DNA of 64,000 nucleotides from Rhizophagus clarus (GCA_015698045.1 BLAL01000187.1:620001-684000); one strand, 5' to 3'; positions 13,697 to 25,960 are shown, numbered from the stretch's first letter. Numbers and translations are program-made. Notes: generated from the letters alone by a model not told the origin.

Positions 13697-16486
13697 ATGT
13701 CAAAAAGCTTTTATTCACATGAAATGGAAAATGATATACATTATGATGAGTATGAAGCGGATATATGGAAACAACCTCGACAGACTCAAAAAAAAGAAAT
13801 AAAATACGACGATTATGAAGACCGTTCTACACCAAAGAGAAACCCCGACGAAGTTTGGCTGGTAAGTAAATTATTCTGTTATTTTCAATCTATAAAAGAA
13901 TTGTTTTAATGGATTAAATTTCAATTCATTTCTAACATATTATACAACATTGTATAATATAATACCATGTAAAGATTCCTCCAAATGTTCGTCCGGTTGA
14001 TATTCTTGGAGAAAAAAGGACTCATATGCAGCGTATTGAAAAATTGACAAATACTCATATGTTTTATAATGAGGATGAAGCTGTAATTATTATTTCTATT
14101 TTTTAATTTTCAATGACTCGTAGATTACATTATATAGGAAGCTCGTTTATTCGATAGTTTATTTGTTATAATATTATAGCAAATCGAAATGTGGGGGGGA
14201 TCGCGTGAAGATATCGAGCAAGCTCTTAAACAATGGTGTGCTCTCGCTGAAAACGTACTAACAAAAGATTTACAAGAACGCAGTAAAAGAAAAGTTAAAG
14301 GTTGGGCAAAACCCGAAAAGGCTCTTACTGAGAAACAAAAGCGTAAAATGGAGCGTAGACGAGAACGTGAAGAGCGCGATTACAAAGGATTTCCACCTGA
14401 TCAAAAGCCCTTTAATGGGCACTTTGTTCTTCCTAATTCCGAAATCCCTATCTCGCGAATTATTGGCGAGAAAGAAGAGACTCTGCATCCAGTACGCGCC
14501 GAGACTAAATGTTATATGTGGTATGAACCAAGCTCTAATGTAAGTATTGTGAAAATAAATTTCTTTGAACTCTTTTATTTTATTTATTTATCTTATATAT
14601 TCTTATAGTTAATAAGAATTGTTGGTGATACTTATGACTCCGTTGAAGAGGCAACGATGCGAGTCAAGCATTTGTATATTAAAGTAGTTGCGGTATGAAA
14701 TATAGTTAGTTTTATTAACTGTTAACAGGGTATAGTAAAAGTGATTAATTTATAAATGATAATTATAATTCTTCTTTAGTCCAGATCCGTTCCTACGTTA
14801 CAAACTAAGGACAATATGGTCATTTATAAAGGCTGGGTACTTCATATGATAGAACCGCCGCATAAACCTTATAAAGTTAGAATAGCTAATCCCGCGTCTT
14901 GGTTCAACAAACCACATGATATCCCTGGATTATTCAAACTTCTTGAACCTGTCCTTGAGGGAGATAAAATTTCAGTTGTTGGTAAAAAAGGAAGTTCAAA
15001 GGATTTAAATCCAAACTCTAATTTCGATGCCTTACACAAGTGAGATATTTTAAATATATTTATTCTCTGAAATTTTTTTTGAATGAAAACTTATATCAAT
15101 AAATATTAGTATTCGTGTATCAAATGTGAGAAGGATCGAGGATGCTCTTCTTAAAGCTTTTGGGACCATTCACTTATTTGATGAAGAAATTAAAATGCGA
15201 ATTAGGTATAGTATAACATTTCTAAATTATGCAATACTCCATGTTTATTTATTAAAATATGTTCATGATATATATATATGATATATACACTTAGGTTTGG
15301 TCATGTGTGCTTAACAGATTTTCCTAAGGAACCATTATGGCCTATTGATCGACTTAATGATAAGATCCTGAGTGATTCTCGTTTACAATCTAAATTTGCT
15401 ACGTGGCAAGTGATTATAATAATTCTTATTGGATATCGTTTGTTTTATGTGTGAAACTTTTTAACAATTTTAATATTTCCTTTTTTAGTCTTGCTACTGA
15501 TCGTAAACAATTGGACTCTTTATTTGAAGTTCTCTCTGACTGTGACCGACAGTGGGATGGGTCACCATTTCGAGAATTTAAAATTAACGTAATTCGTAAA
15601 CCTCCTCAAGGAGGTCGCAATGCTCGCAATGCTCGTAATGTGGACCCTTGGCCATGTGCATTTGACGTCCAATTTAAGGATGACGGGAAAATTGGGTTAT
15701 GGAATGTGACTACAGATGAAAAGAACATATTGGATATTAACATGTCATGTCTGGATAAGTTAGTAGTATTATTAAAATGATATCAACATTTAGGATATCA
15801 TAACTAATTAAAAATTATATATGTTTAATTTCAGTGTTTACTCATGGAAACTCAACATCAAAACAGCTAAACGTCTTCCCAATGACAAGTTTAATGCTCT
15901 AGGAACTTTCGTTTACAAATTACGACTTAGGTAACTACATAAATTTTACGATACAACATTATATTAATTAATTCTTTAAAGAAAACTGATTATATACATC
16001 ACTATAACATAGTCAAAATAATCATTTAGTTTATTCAAACACCGATGAAATAAATGTTACCTCAGTGTGTGAAAAAACTAGATGGAAATATTGGTGGGAC
16101 GATCATTATGTTGTAGAAGTTACAAGATACAAATTTTGGCAGTTAACGAAACATGTGAATAGTCCTCCTGGTGTTGAAATTCCTTTGGATAAAGAACCAG
16201 CTACTGTTACCTATGGAGTTTCCGTAAGTAAAATATTCTTTTAAAATTACTATTTTTCATTCATAAATCTGAATTTCTATACAATGTTTATATATAGTTT
16301 TACAGAAAATCTTGGGAAGATAATTTTGCTTTTAATAGTAATTTGAACGTCGGAGAAACACCCGAATGGCATCCTTATGATATTATGGAGGAAACTGGAG
16401 GAGTCAACGTTCTTTTAAGCGAAATTAGAAACTTTTTGGAAACACTTCAAGACAAACTTCCAATGTCTGAAGGTAATGGACAATAA
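13697..16486 (+). CDS. Conserved fungal protein with two KH-like segments, function unknown
   Basis: I do not recognise a named gene. Exons: 13697-13861, 13975-14082, 14180-14539, 14609-14692, 14780-15039, 15110-15205, 15295-15405, 15489-15758, 15835-15930, 16013-16223, 16298-16486; phases close, 649 aa. Residues ~56-115 (PPNVRPVDILGEKRTHMQRI to EDIEQALKQW) and ~180-240 (PISRIIGEKEETLHPV to SVEEATMRVKHLY) have the hydrophobic-GEK-helix pattern of KH RNA-binding folds, with GEKx in place of the usual GxxG loop. A Lys/Arg/Glu-rich helix separates them. The C-terminal half has many aromatic residues and strands (WPCAFDVQF, YSWKLNIK, TRWKYWWDDHYVVEV) and resembles conserved fungal domains of unknown function. 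The start at 13697 was chosen because the in-frame ATG at 13658 adds 13 hydrophobic residues absent from the likely core. Intron 7 uses GC-AG or a weaker GT donor. The exon 10 acceptor at 16012 is required; the next AG shifts the frame. Confidence 0.75.
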
Positions 16487-16735
16487 TTCCTAAATTCCAC
16501 TATGAAGAAATAATATTTTCTTACTCCCAAATTATTGAATTCATTTTTGCAATGGGTAGATTAGCTTTTAAATTATTTTGCTTAAATAAATAAATCATTG
16601 TAAATTACGAGCAACAAATTAATAATTCTAACAACTCTATTGAATAAAATCCATTTTAGTTATTTTTGTTCATTTCATAATCATATTTTAAAAATAGAAA
16701 ATATATACAAGTAAAGTGTAACGCAATAATATATA

Positions 16736-17112
16736 TTAATATCTAGTTCTAATCAATGTTGGTTTCCAATCAATAGGATGAGTTTCCGGAGTCTAAAAAA
16801 AATAAATATATAGTTATTAAACAATTAAAGAAATAATAAACATAATCCGTATTATCGATTATTGGAATATATTCGTACCGCATTAGGATCTTCTTTCCAA
16901 ATTTTAATAGTTTTATCAGCTTCGCACGTAATCAATCTTAATCCTGTGCGATCAAATGCACTAGCAAATACACCAGCTTCAGATTCCAGAGAACCAGGTT
17001 GAACTGTTGTCTCCAATGATTGAAATTTATATGCTGATTTCCAATCCCAAAATGCCATCGATCCATTGTCAGCTTAATAACATATTATATATTAGATTAA
17101 TTTAATATTTAA

Positions 17113-17144
<32 letters not shown>

Positions 17145-18815
17145 GGCAAAAAAAAAAAAAAAAATTCTTACCACCAGAAAATAAAACATTATCAACATTA
17201 ACGGCTAAAGTATTAATAATAGCACGGTGACTTTCAAAATTTTGCATAAAAGTTCCTTCAGGACATTTCCATTGTTTAATATTATCTGCACTACCACTAG
17301 CAAAAGTAAACTCTGTAGGATGTATAGCCAAAGCCCTAACAGATTTTTTATGATGCGTAAGTGTTGCCATAGTTTTTCCTGCTGCTAAATCCCAAAGTCT
17401 AATAGTTGAATCCATTGAACCTGTAATTATTTGTGGATCTGCTTCTTGACATTTTACATCTGCTACTGTTGAAGAATGTCCACTTAATACATGAATACAT
17501 TGCTTTGTACGCATATCCCAAACTCTTGCAGTAGCATCTCTTCCTGCTGTAGCTAAAATATCTAATGTAGGATGTAGACTTAAAGAATATACACCAGACA
17601 GGTGACCATGATAATGACGTATAACTTTATTTTGTTCAAGATCCCAACATTTAACCATTTTGTCTTCTCCACAAGAAAACAAGTATGGATGTCGTGGCGA
17701 AACCGCCAAACCACGAACTGTTGAAATATGACCTGTAAGAGTAAGCTTCAAAGTACCAGATGCAAGATCCCAAATCTAATAATTAAAGTTAATAATTAGA
17801 AAGCCTACTTTTTTCTTAATAGCAGAATTGATCTTTTTTACTACCTTGATGGTTCGATCGCCAGCACCTGTCACAAACCATTTATTCCCTGGCTCTACAG
17901 CTATAGAACGAACCCATCCTAAATGGCCACTTATTACTCTCATTAATTTCCAAGGAGCATGCCAACTCGGGCGTTGTGCTCTTGGAACTTGACGTCTTAC
18001 TAAAGACCCTGAAGTTGCAAATGGTGTAGCATTAATACCAGCCTTTTGTCTAATAGCAACTACGCCATGTGCAGTTTTCGCAGCTTCTTGTCTGCATAAT
18101 ATTGAAAAATGATTAATAATATCCATCTAATAACAAAATAAAGTTACATGCACTTACTGAACACGTGAAGGAGGAAGATTATCGACTAATTTTTGTATAG
18201 TATTAGCAGACACTTGTCCTTCAACCACGTTATCTTCGGAAAGCGACACTCCTATATGTAAATTTCGATTAACATTAGTTTACAAAAGAACATCAATTTT
18301 TAAAATTAATAACAAACCTGATGCAGAAGGATATGCGTGACCTCCAGTGATCTGTGGTAAATGCTCATTATTGTCCAATTGCATTGGTACGGAACCAGTC
18401 CCATTAGTTTCTGAAACATCGTTATCAGCCAGTCCAGAATCGCCCGTCTCTAAAGGTCTTTTCTTTCCTCTACTTTGTTGTGCTAATAATGAAGCAGGTA
18501 GCTGCTGAACATCACTATATTCGTCGTTAACTTTTATTCTTAACTTGACCTGTTGACTATTAAAAAGTAATAATACCATGTATTAGAAGTTTAGGCACGG
18601 GATATAGAGAGGATAAAAGCGAATAACGTCTATTTCATATGAAAACCTCCACCAGTATCATTCATTAAAAACCTTTCGTCATCCTCCAGGAGAAAATTTG
18701 TACCAGTGCCGGATTGAAACAATGCCTTTGTTCGCTTTACAGATCGTTGTAATAATTTTTCAAAATCGGGAAGCGCTTTAGCGGGAAATTGTTCGTTGTC
18801 GTTTACGTGCTCCAT
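16736..18815 (-). CDS. PLRG1: PLRG1/Prp46-type WD40 splicing factor (Prp19-complex component)
   Basis: Core spliceosome WD40 protein associated with the Prp19/CDC5L complex. Exons in reading order: 18815-18647, 18530-18318, 18251-18158, 18091-17845, 17775-17172, 17072-16879, 16792-16736; 525 aa, close to human PLRG1 (514). The N-terminal ~200 residues are acidic and polar. The segment [20 protein letters not shown] then leads into seven WD repeats (for example [49 protein letters not shown]), and the C-terminus is [12 protein letters not shown]. The start is the in-frame ATG at 18815; an upstream ATG at 18908 adds a hydrophobic stretch without family support. The exon 1/2 join is the weak point: the obvious acceptor at 18559 is out of phase, and only AAAAG at 18531-18532 keeps the frame. 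The gene is convergent with the KH-protein gene, 249 bp apart. Confidence 0.93.
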
Positions 18816-19306
18816 TTTAAAAATATACAATCGAAATTTCAGATCAAAATATAGAAATAGCAAAAGTGCGCAATTGTTACACAGATAACGTGCGACAAGT
18901 ATTAACAATTATTTTTATCTTATTGGGATATAGGTTAATTATGATAAAAATCTACTTTTTTTAATAAAAAAAAAAAAAATTCCAATTTTCAAAAAAAAAA
19001 AAAGTGAAAAAAAAAAAATAAAATAAAATACAATATATATAACAATAATGGATATTAACTAAATAAATAAATAATTAAATAATAGATCAAATAAAATTTT
19101 TTTTTATCCTACTCAAACTTTTTCTTCTCCCTAACATTAACCCCCTACATTAATTATTAATCATGCATCGCCAATATTACATTCTGTTTGAATTTTACAA
19201 GCCAAATAGTCTTGATTAGCAGCATATCCTCTAAATCCTTCATTTAATAAATCTTGTCGTCTTTATTTTCATCATCTCCTGCTTTACGATATTAATCAAA
19301 ACATTG
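18816..19306. other. Intergenic between PLRG1 promoter and Kelch-BTB 3' end
   Basis: It should contain the PLRG1 5' UTR and promoter and the 3' UTR of the Kelch-BTB gene. Several poly-A runs occur at 18966-19020. No gene is seen. Confidence 0.5.
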
Positions 19307-21751
19307 CTATAATCCACCACTTGCATAACCAAATCCAGATTCCTGTTGATATACTCGATTTTCTGATGACACCGATTGTTGATGTATTGGTACATTGTTA
19401 GTACCAAATGTAGTTGTACTTGCTGCATAACTTCTGTTAGAAGATCTTGTTGATGTAGACAGTGAACTATTTGATCTAGTAGCTCGTAAACTCCGAGTCG
19501 ATATTGAGTTATTTATTCTTTCTCCAGACATATCATTCTGTGTTACACTATCTTGTATGGTTGGTAAATATCCACGATTAGATATTGAACTACTATAAGC
19601 TGATACAGATGATGATGATCGTGTCCTTGTCTGAATAGGTGAAGATTGCGGTGATTGTGATGTTAAATTCATTGCTGTTGAATATGGGTCATAATAAGAT
19701 GCTCTCGTGTCAGATGCTATAGCAGCTGATAAAGGTGGACTTGCAGGATTTGTCCAATTTGAAGACAAAATATCACCGTCGCCTATCTGAGGAGGAACTC
19801 GTGATTCTCGTTGCTGGTGCTGCTGCTGTTGAAGCATTTTCTTGGCGGCAATCATAACCTTAAGCGCACGAATTTGTAAACCTGTTTGACGTGAAAGTGC
19901 AGCCGTTTCATATATTAATGCAGCTGTGGACATACTTAGAGACTGATGTAAGGAATGTGATGTCAATTGTCGTAGACGATCTAAATCATACATATCTGCC
20001 AACAGCAAGAGTTGTGCTAATATTTGAGGATGATGTTGTTGTGATGTAAGAAGATGATCGGTATACAGATATTGTAAAAATGCTATTGTGACAGGATAAG
20101 GCTCAGGAAATTCTAAAGCTCTATTATTATACATCAATATTGTTTCTTCTTCATCGGGATTTTTTATCGTTTCTTCATCATATTTTGGTTTAGGTACTCT
20201 TTCTGCCTGTTGATTTACTAACGCCTTAAAATGAGGCCATCTTTGTGATAGTAATTGCGAATTAACGGGTATCCTCTGATCATCTTGCGTTACAATTTCA
20301 AAATCCGCCATATTAGCATCATTTAATAATGCTAATCCTAATTCTTGTGCACTTGTGGACATTGTAGCAGGTGGTGGCTGATAAATTCCAAATGCTTCTA
20401 AGTCTACAACAGTCACATGATCAAAATTTGTCTGTCGATGATTATAATCATCAACGAGTGACCTATCACGATGACCAAGTACAAAATATTTGTTAGTTTC
20501 CTCACATAGAATACCCCTATTCCACGAACCTTGTGAGAAACATGAACCGGTATCAACCCGTGACCAAACCAAATTCGCAAGATTTAATGCCCATATACTA
20601 AAAGTTTGACTAGTATTTGTTAAATAAGTTCCTGATATAATAAGATGATGTCCAAGAATTGCTCCAGTTGGGAAACGAAGACCTGGAGGCAAAAATGCAC
20701 CAGTCATATTTGAAGAATGATCCATAATTTGATAATTCGATGTTGTGGGTGGTGCAATAACTTGAAGCTCACGTTTAACATCCGTGAAATTATAATTAGA
20801 ATATAAATAAATAGGATTTGGATTCTCTTCAGTAACAGTAGTTGTATATGAAAGCCTATAGTACGAATTGCTTGAAGATTGTACCCTTTTTATGGAGCGT
20901 GAACGTACAATATTTTGACCTCCTGAAGGAGATCTGCGAAGAGACCCTGGACGACCGAAGGCCCCAACAGATGGCGGCTTACGAATAGTATTAGGAACAT
21001 TGTTGTTTGTGGTGGATAACGCCTGCTGAGAAGTTGATTTTCTCAAAGGTGTAGGAACATTTGTGTCTGATGAGGAAGAAGTAGAATCAAACGACGAAGT
21101 GATCGAAGCATTGTCATTAACATTATTACCATATAAAGGTAAATTAGTATGACTAGTACTACTAACTGCAACTGAGCGATATGCTCCGCAATGTTTCTCA
21201 AAAGGTCGTGATGAGGTCCATGTCAATTCATCCAAATCCAACACATTAATTTCTTCAATATATGAGTTGGACATGTCTTGACCACCTACCACTACCAACT
21301 TATTTGCAGTTACAGCGGCTAAATGTGCATATCTTGGTCGTGGGGAAAAAGACGAAGGTGTTATTTCAGGATGTTTCCAAGTATAAGTGTCTAAATCAAA
21401 AATTGAAACATCGTCCAACACGCATAAACCATCATTTGAAGTTCTTGAATATCCCATTCCACCAAAAAATACGATTGAATTTTTGTATTGATTTGCAGAA
21501 TGAAAATATCTAGCTTTTGGTGCTTTTTGATCAGTATCCTTAAATTTTGTCCATACATATGTTTCCAAATCAAGTTCATATAGTTCATTTGTCATGCGTC
21601 GAGAAGACACGAGACGTCCTGCAAATAAATAAAGCCGAGTACTTATAACAGTTGTTGAAGAACCTACAAGGGGCGGTGGGATATCTCCTGTAGTTAAGCG
21701 GGTTGAAGCAGTAAGATCTGATATTGACTGAATACCAGGATTCGCAGTCAT
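19307..21751 (-). CDS. Kelch-repeat and BTB/POZ protein, Ral2/LZTR1-like architecture
   Basis: An intronless 814-aa protein. Kelch blades occupy about residues 30-200 (STRLYLFAGRLVSSRRMTNE, FHSANQYKNSIVFFGGMGYS, YAHLAAVTANKLVVVGGQDM) and resume near 350-430 (LGHHLIISGTYL, FSIWALNLANLVWSRVD) after a Ser-rich insert. A BTB/BACK module spans about 481-640 (MADFEIVTQDDQRIPVNSQL, VTIAFLQYLYTDHLL, LLLADMYDLDRLRQL). The remaining ~170 residues are Gln/Ser/Thr-rich and look disordered. Fission yeast Ral2 and animal LZTR1 share the Kelch-plus-BTB layout and act in Ras control, LZTR1 as a CUL3 adaptor that degrades Ras proteins. A RasGEF lies 15 kb away, but that spacing is no evidence of joint work. 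Confident in domains; the Ral2-like reading is inference. Confidence 0.9.
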   Translation of the reverse strand: MTANPGIQSISDLTASTRLTTGDIPPPLVGSSTTVISTRLYLFAGRLVSSRRMTNELYELDLETYVWTKFKDTDQKAPKARYFHSANQYKNSIVFFGGMGYSRTSNDGLCVLDDVSIFDLDTYTWKHPEITPSSFSPRPRYAHLAAVTANKLVVVGGQDMSNSYIEEINVLDLDELTWTSSRPFEKHCGAYRSVAVSSTSHTNLPLYGNNVNDNASITSSFDSTSSSSDTNVPTPLRKSTSQQALSTTNNNVPNTIRKPPSVGAFGRPGSLRRSPSGGQNIVRSRSIKRVQSSSNSYYRLSYTTTVTEENPNPIYLYSNYNFTDVKRELQVIAPPTTSNYQIMDHSSNMTGAFLPPGLRFPTGAILGHHLIISGTYLTNTSQTFSIWALNLANLVWSRVDTGSCFSQGSWNRGILCEETNKYFVLGHRDRSLVDDYNHRQTNFDHVTVVDLEAFGIYQPPPATMSTSAQELGLALLNDANMADFEIVTQDDQRIPVNSQLLSQRWPHFKALVNQQAERVPKPKYDEETIKNPDEEETILMYNNRALEFPEPYPVTIAFLQYLYTDHLLTSQQHHPQILAQLLLLADMYDLDRLRQLTSHSLHQSLSMSTAALIYETAALSRQTGLQIRALKVMIAAKKMLQQQQHQQRESRVPPQIGDGDILSSNWTNPASPPLSAAIASDTRASYYDPYSTAMNLTSQSPQSSPIQTRTRSSSSVSAYSSSISNRGYLPTIQDSVTQNDMSGERINNSISTRSLRATRSNSSLSTSTRSSNRSYAASTTTFGTNNVPIHQQSVSSENRVYQQESGFGYASGGL

Positions 21752-23924
21752 TTTTCGATTATATAATATATTCTTTAATAAAAAAAATAAATAAATCGTT
21801 AATAAGCTAATGAAAGAAAATATAAATAATAAGTCGGGAATTACCTGATATTATTAAATAAGTATATTTACACCGCTTACTATATAAATCAAAGCTTGAC
21901 TAAATGAATGTCAGACACAGATGAGTATACTATAACAAACGAACAAAATAAAGTCAAAGTACGTAAAGAGTGGAATCGTGTCCTGCGATTCAAACGTAAA
22001 CAAGTAAATCCTCTCATTTATTTTTTAACGAAATGCTTTGTTTATAGAATGAAATCACACAAACCTTTATGTGGTCGTTAATTTTTTTTTTTTTTTGTTC
22101 TATATAGATGAAAGTTCGGGCATCAAATAAAAACTACCGTTATCTATGTAGAAATAAAAGAAATTTAATAAAATTTTTGTTCGCGTTATTAGTAGGCCAA
22201 ACTAAATCTAGCGTAGAAAGAACAGATGCCTAATATGACAACGAGAAAACTTATAGGTAGGTATGACTAACGTGCTGGACGCGAGGAAAGAAAGAAAAAT
22301 ATAATACAAGGGATGCGGTGGAGAATAAAGAATGTCGGGTATCGATACAATATTTACGATAAATAATAAATAGTCTTGATATTTACCGACTTTCCGTTGG
22401 GAAAGTTGGACCAATTTAACATGATTACGAATATAATTGGCTATCGCAATATAAAATTGTTTGTCATACGGGATAAAAACAGAGACGAAACTAATATTTA
22501 AAATATCTGATATAGAAATTATTAAAAAAAAAAAAATATATATTTCCAAATGATTACTTTTGTATTTTTTACGCTTCTAAAGGTATTTTCTCTAGTCTTT
22601 TCTAAAGTTATTTACTAGTATATTTAATTCCATTATTACTTTCTATTCATTAACAATTAAAATGCGCCATTTAATCTAGACTGAATCTACATAAATTAAA
22701 ATACCACTAAAACACCAAAAGATAAAGGTATGTGTATTTCGTATATGAAACAGTAAAAAACTTTTGGTTGTTCTGAAAAAATGTTGGGTAGGATAGGACT
22801 TAGGTAGGTAAAATAACATTAATTTTTTTTTCTTTAAATAATTTGTTTATTTATTTTTGTATTTATTATTACAACTTTTACAAATCTTATTAAAGTAAAA
22901 GAAATTTTTAGGGAATAATAGGTAACATTATAAAGGTACAAAAAAAGTTTTTTTTAATTCAAATTCTAGAAAAAATAAGATAAAGTTATATAACTTATTC
23001 AAATTAATACTATATATTTATTAAGTTGTAAATATAATATTTAATGAAATTTAAAAGACTTAATAAGTAATACATAAATAACCAATTTAACCAATATAAA
23101 TATATTTTTATTAAAAATTCATTTTTTAATAAAATATATAAAATTTTTATTATAATTTATGGTTTTTTATAACTGTGCTTTATTATTTTATTTCTAATTA
23201 AAACTTTAAATTAAAAAGCTATTTTTTTTTAAATTTAAACTAATAGTAATATATTTTACTAACTAAAATTTTTTTTTAATTAATTAATAATCCACAAATT
23301 AGATAATGAAAATAATGATAGAAATTTATTAATTAAAAATTGCATTTCTGAATATATAGTATTTCATGAATTTTCACTAATCAAATATCTAAAAAATATC
23401 ATTACTCTAGATTTCTTAGGGATTGGGTTCTTTTCTAATAATTCATTATAGTATTTTTGCATAAAATTAGTGAAAAAGTTATGAAAACCATATTATTAGA
23501 TTTAAATATGAAAACTCAATTTTACCATAATATTACAGTATGTTAAGAAAATAGTTGCGTAATGCAATATAAAATTGATTAAATAAAAAAATAGTGGGAT
23601 AATGCATTTATTTATAAAATAAATAATGTAATACATGTTATTTACCTTCTATTTAATATATTTAAAAAAAATTTTCAATGTATATTTGTTAATTTCCTTT
23701 TAATAGGTAAAAAAAGTATAATTAACATTAATTAAATGCTTAAATTTTAATTAATTAACATTATTAGTTAAATAATACTGATTAAATTAAAAAATACATA
23801 AAAATAATGAATATTAGCATACAATAGATCCTTATAAATGATATAAGAAAAAAAAATTCTTTAAAATATTATGAATTTAAGAAAATTAATAGTCTAATAA
23901 ATTTCAATTTGAATAGGTTAAGAT
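21752..23924. other. Upstream region of Kelch-BTB gene grading into AT-rich gene desert
   Basis: The first few hundred bases should hold the promoter and 5' UTR of the Kelch-BTB gene (21752-22300; G+C is higher here). A 113-codon frame on the minus strand at 22549-22208 has no protein-like composition. From about 22800 onward the DNA is mostly A/T homopolymers and short words, and I see no gene or repeat. Confidence 0.5.
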
Positions 23925-24097
23925 TATAGATGCCATCCAAATTATTTTAGGTAAATCCCAAATTAATTTGTATATTTTGGTTACCAATTTTCAAATTACA
24001 AATATACAAATTACAAAATTTATATATATAATTTGTAAATTAATTTGAATTTGTATATTTAAGCTCCAAATTATTTTGGATTTGAATAGCATCTATA
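23925..24097. mobile_element. MITE of TATAGATGCC family, copy 1 (8-bp target duplication)
   Basis: 173 bp with inverted ends TATAGATGCCATCC and its imperfect mirror ending ATAGCATCTATA. The whole element is a large imperfect palindrome centred near 24018. It is flanked by GTTAAGAT (23917-23924) and GTTGAGAT (24098-24105), an 8-bp duplication with one mismatch. Related copies lie at 31899-32082 and 61678-61864. An 8-bp duplication is typical of hAT and some other DNA transposons; there is no coding capacity. Confidence 0.85.
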
Positions 24098-24105
24098 GTT
24101 GAGAT

Positions 24106-25271
24106 TGACAAATCATTATACACATATATTATTTATTTAATTTCTTATTAACTAAAGTTCAAGTTAAAACAAATTTATAGAATTGATGTTTTCTAATAAA
24201 AATAAATTAATTTCATATGATTTAAATTATATCAAAATTGTTTTAAATATATTATAAAGAAATATTTTTTATAATACATACAATTTTTATTTTATTATGA
24301 ATTATGATTACTGATGTTAAGAAATTTAATGTGTATAATGATTTATAGATTCAAAAATAAAGATAATCATTTTTAAACATTTTAAAAAATATATTCATAC
24401 TGGTTTTAAGAAAATAATATCTATAAAACCAAATATTAAAATTTTAATATTTAATAAAGTATATTATAAACTTTTTATAAATAAAATTTCAGCCGTCTAA
24501 TATTTTTAATTGTGAAGATATTGAGATTTTTAATTACACAATTATTTTTTTAATACACTGTATATTATTTATAATAATAAATATATAAAAGTTTTAAATT
24601 TGTTAGATTAAAAATTATTACAACTTAGTTTACTTATAAAATATATCAAAATAAAACAAAAGGCATAAAAGTTTAATGAAATATAAAAAAAATTTTATAA
24701 TTTATATATTTTAAAACCTTATTTTACCTAATAATATAGTAAGTACTATATATTTTCAAAATAAACTTTATTAAAAAAAAAAAATTTATACTTGGTAATT
24801 TTGAAAAATAAAAATGTAATATTTACTTTATTATTTGTATTATTTTTAATAAACTATATTTATAATTTTATTATATTAGAAATTGTCAAAAATGATAAAT
24901 TAGTATATAATTTGTATTAAATTTTATATATAATTTTATTAGTTAACTTGCAAATCATCAATTAATAAATTAATTAATTAATATAATGCTAAAAATAAAA
25001 AATTATAATTAACTTTTAAAATAATAAACTTTAAATTTTATATTTTAACTTTACTATAAAACTATAGTAAAAAATTTAAATAATTTAATTAGCTATTTCA
25101 CTATAATAAAAAATTTTTAATATATTTGATTAGTTAAATATCACATGTTAATAAAAATCTATTATATTAAAAGTTTGTTATATTAAAAATTGACTATATA
25201 AATTATTAAATCATTTATAATATAAAATTATATATAATCATACCTCAATATAATGAAGTAAGTATTTAGGC
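24106..25271. other. AT-rich spacer, nothing recognised
   Basis: Only A/T-rich sequence with short direct and inverted words. No frame with protein-like composition is present on either strand. Confidence 0.5.
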
Positions 25272-25434
25272 CAGTATTTGAAATTCAATGTATATAATAT
25301 GCACATACACATTCCCTTTGAACTTCTACATATTAAGAAGTGCATTTTTTTATAATTTTATATAATACCACACATAGCAAATGAAAGTTCTGCACAAAAA
25401 TACAATTTTTTTTTATTTTGAATTTCAAACACTG
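25272..25434. mobile_element. hAT-like MITE, CAGTRTTTGAAATTCAA ends, perfect 8-bp target duplication
   Basis: 163 bp. The left end CAGTATTTGAAATTCAA mirrors the right end TTGAATTTCAAACACTG, a 17-bp terminal inverted repeat with one mismatch. It is flanked on both sides by ATTTAGGC (25264-25271 and 25435-25442). The CAG terminus and 8-bp duplication are hAT hallmarks. It has no coding capacity, so it would need a transposase from elsewhere. Confidence 0.9.
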
Positions 25435-25534
25435 ATTTAGGCTAATCAGATTTTCATTATAAAAAATTTGTTAATACTATAACAAATTATTCAGTATAAA
25501 GACAAGTCATGTGACTTATCAATCTAATTAAATA

Positions 25535-25960
25535 ATCTGAGAAAAATTTTTTTTTTCTTTTTTATAGTATTACTAAATGAAAAATATAACTGTATTTTTG
25601 AAATTAAGGTAAGGAAAGGTTAAAAAAGTATTTTTTATTATTATTTCTAATTAATTAAGTTATTTAATTTTTTTTTTTTTTATAATATTACCAAATAAAA
25701 AGTATAATTAAACTTTTAAAATTAAGGTAAGAAAGAGTTAGTAAAGTATTTTTTATTATTATTTTTAATTAATTAAGTTCTTTAAGTTTTTTTTTTCTTT
25801 CTTGTAGTATTGCTAAATAAAAATATAATTGGACTTTTAGAATTAAAATAAAGAAAAGCTGGAAGAGATATTATTATTATTTTCTTTAAAAAATTTTCAC
25901 TTTTGTTTTTATAAGAATGCTAAATGAAATATAAATAATAGATAGGTATTATACTGATGA
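25535..25960 (+). repeat. Array D: ~120-bp tandem units with intron/micro-exon layout
   Basis: Three clear units and a decayed fourth begin at about 25568, 25686, 25808 and 25917. Unit 1 reads as acceptor (T-run)TATAG, a 41-nt segment starting TATTACTAAATG and ending GAAATTAAG, then donor gtaagg. Unit 2 keeps the donor AATTAAG|gtaaga but its acceptor has decayed to TATAA. Unit 3 keeps acceptor TTGTAG but has lost the donor. The layout matches the other three arrays in the window, though the micro-exon sequence differs. Confidence 0.7.

Noticed and set aside
22208..22549. 113-codon minus-strand frame upstream of the Kelch-BTB gene
   Set aside because: No recognisable domain, Ile/Phe/Ser-rich as expected of AT-rich non-coding DNA; a role as upstream exon could not be supported.
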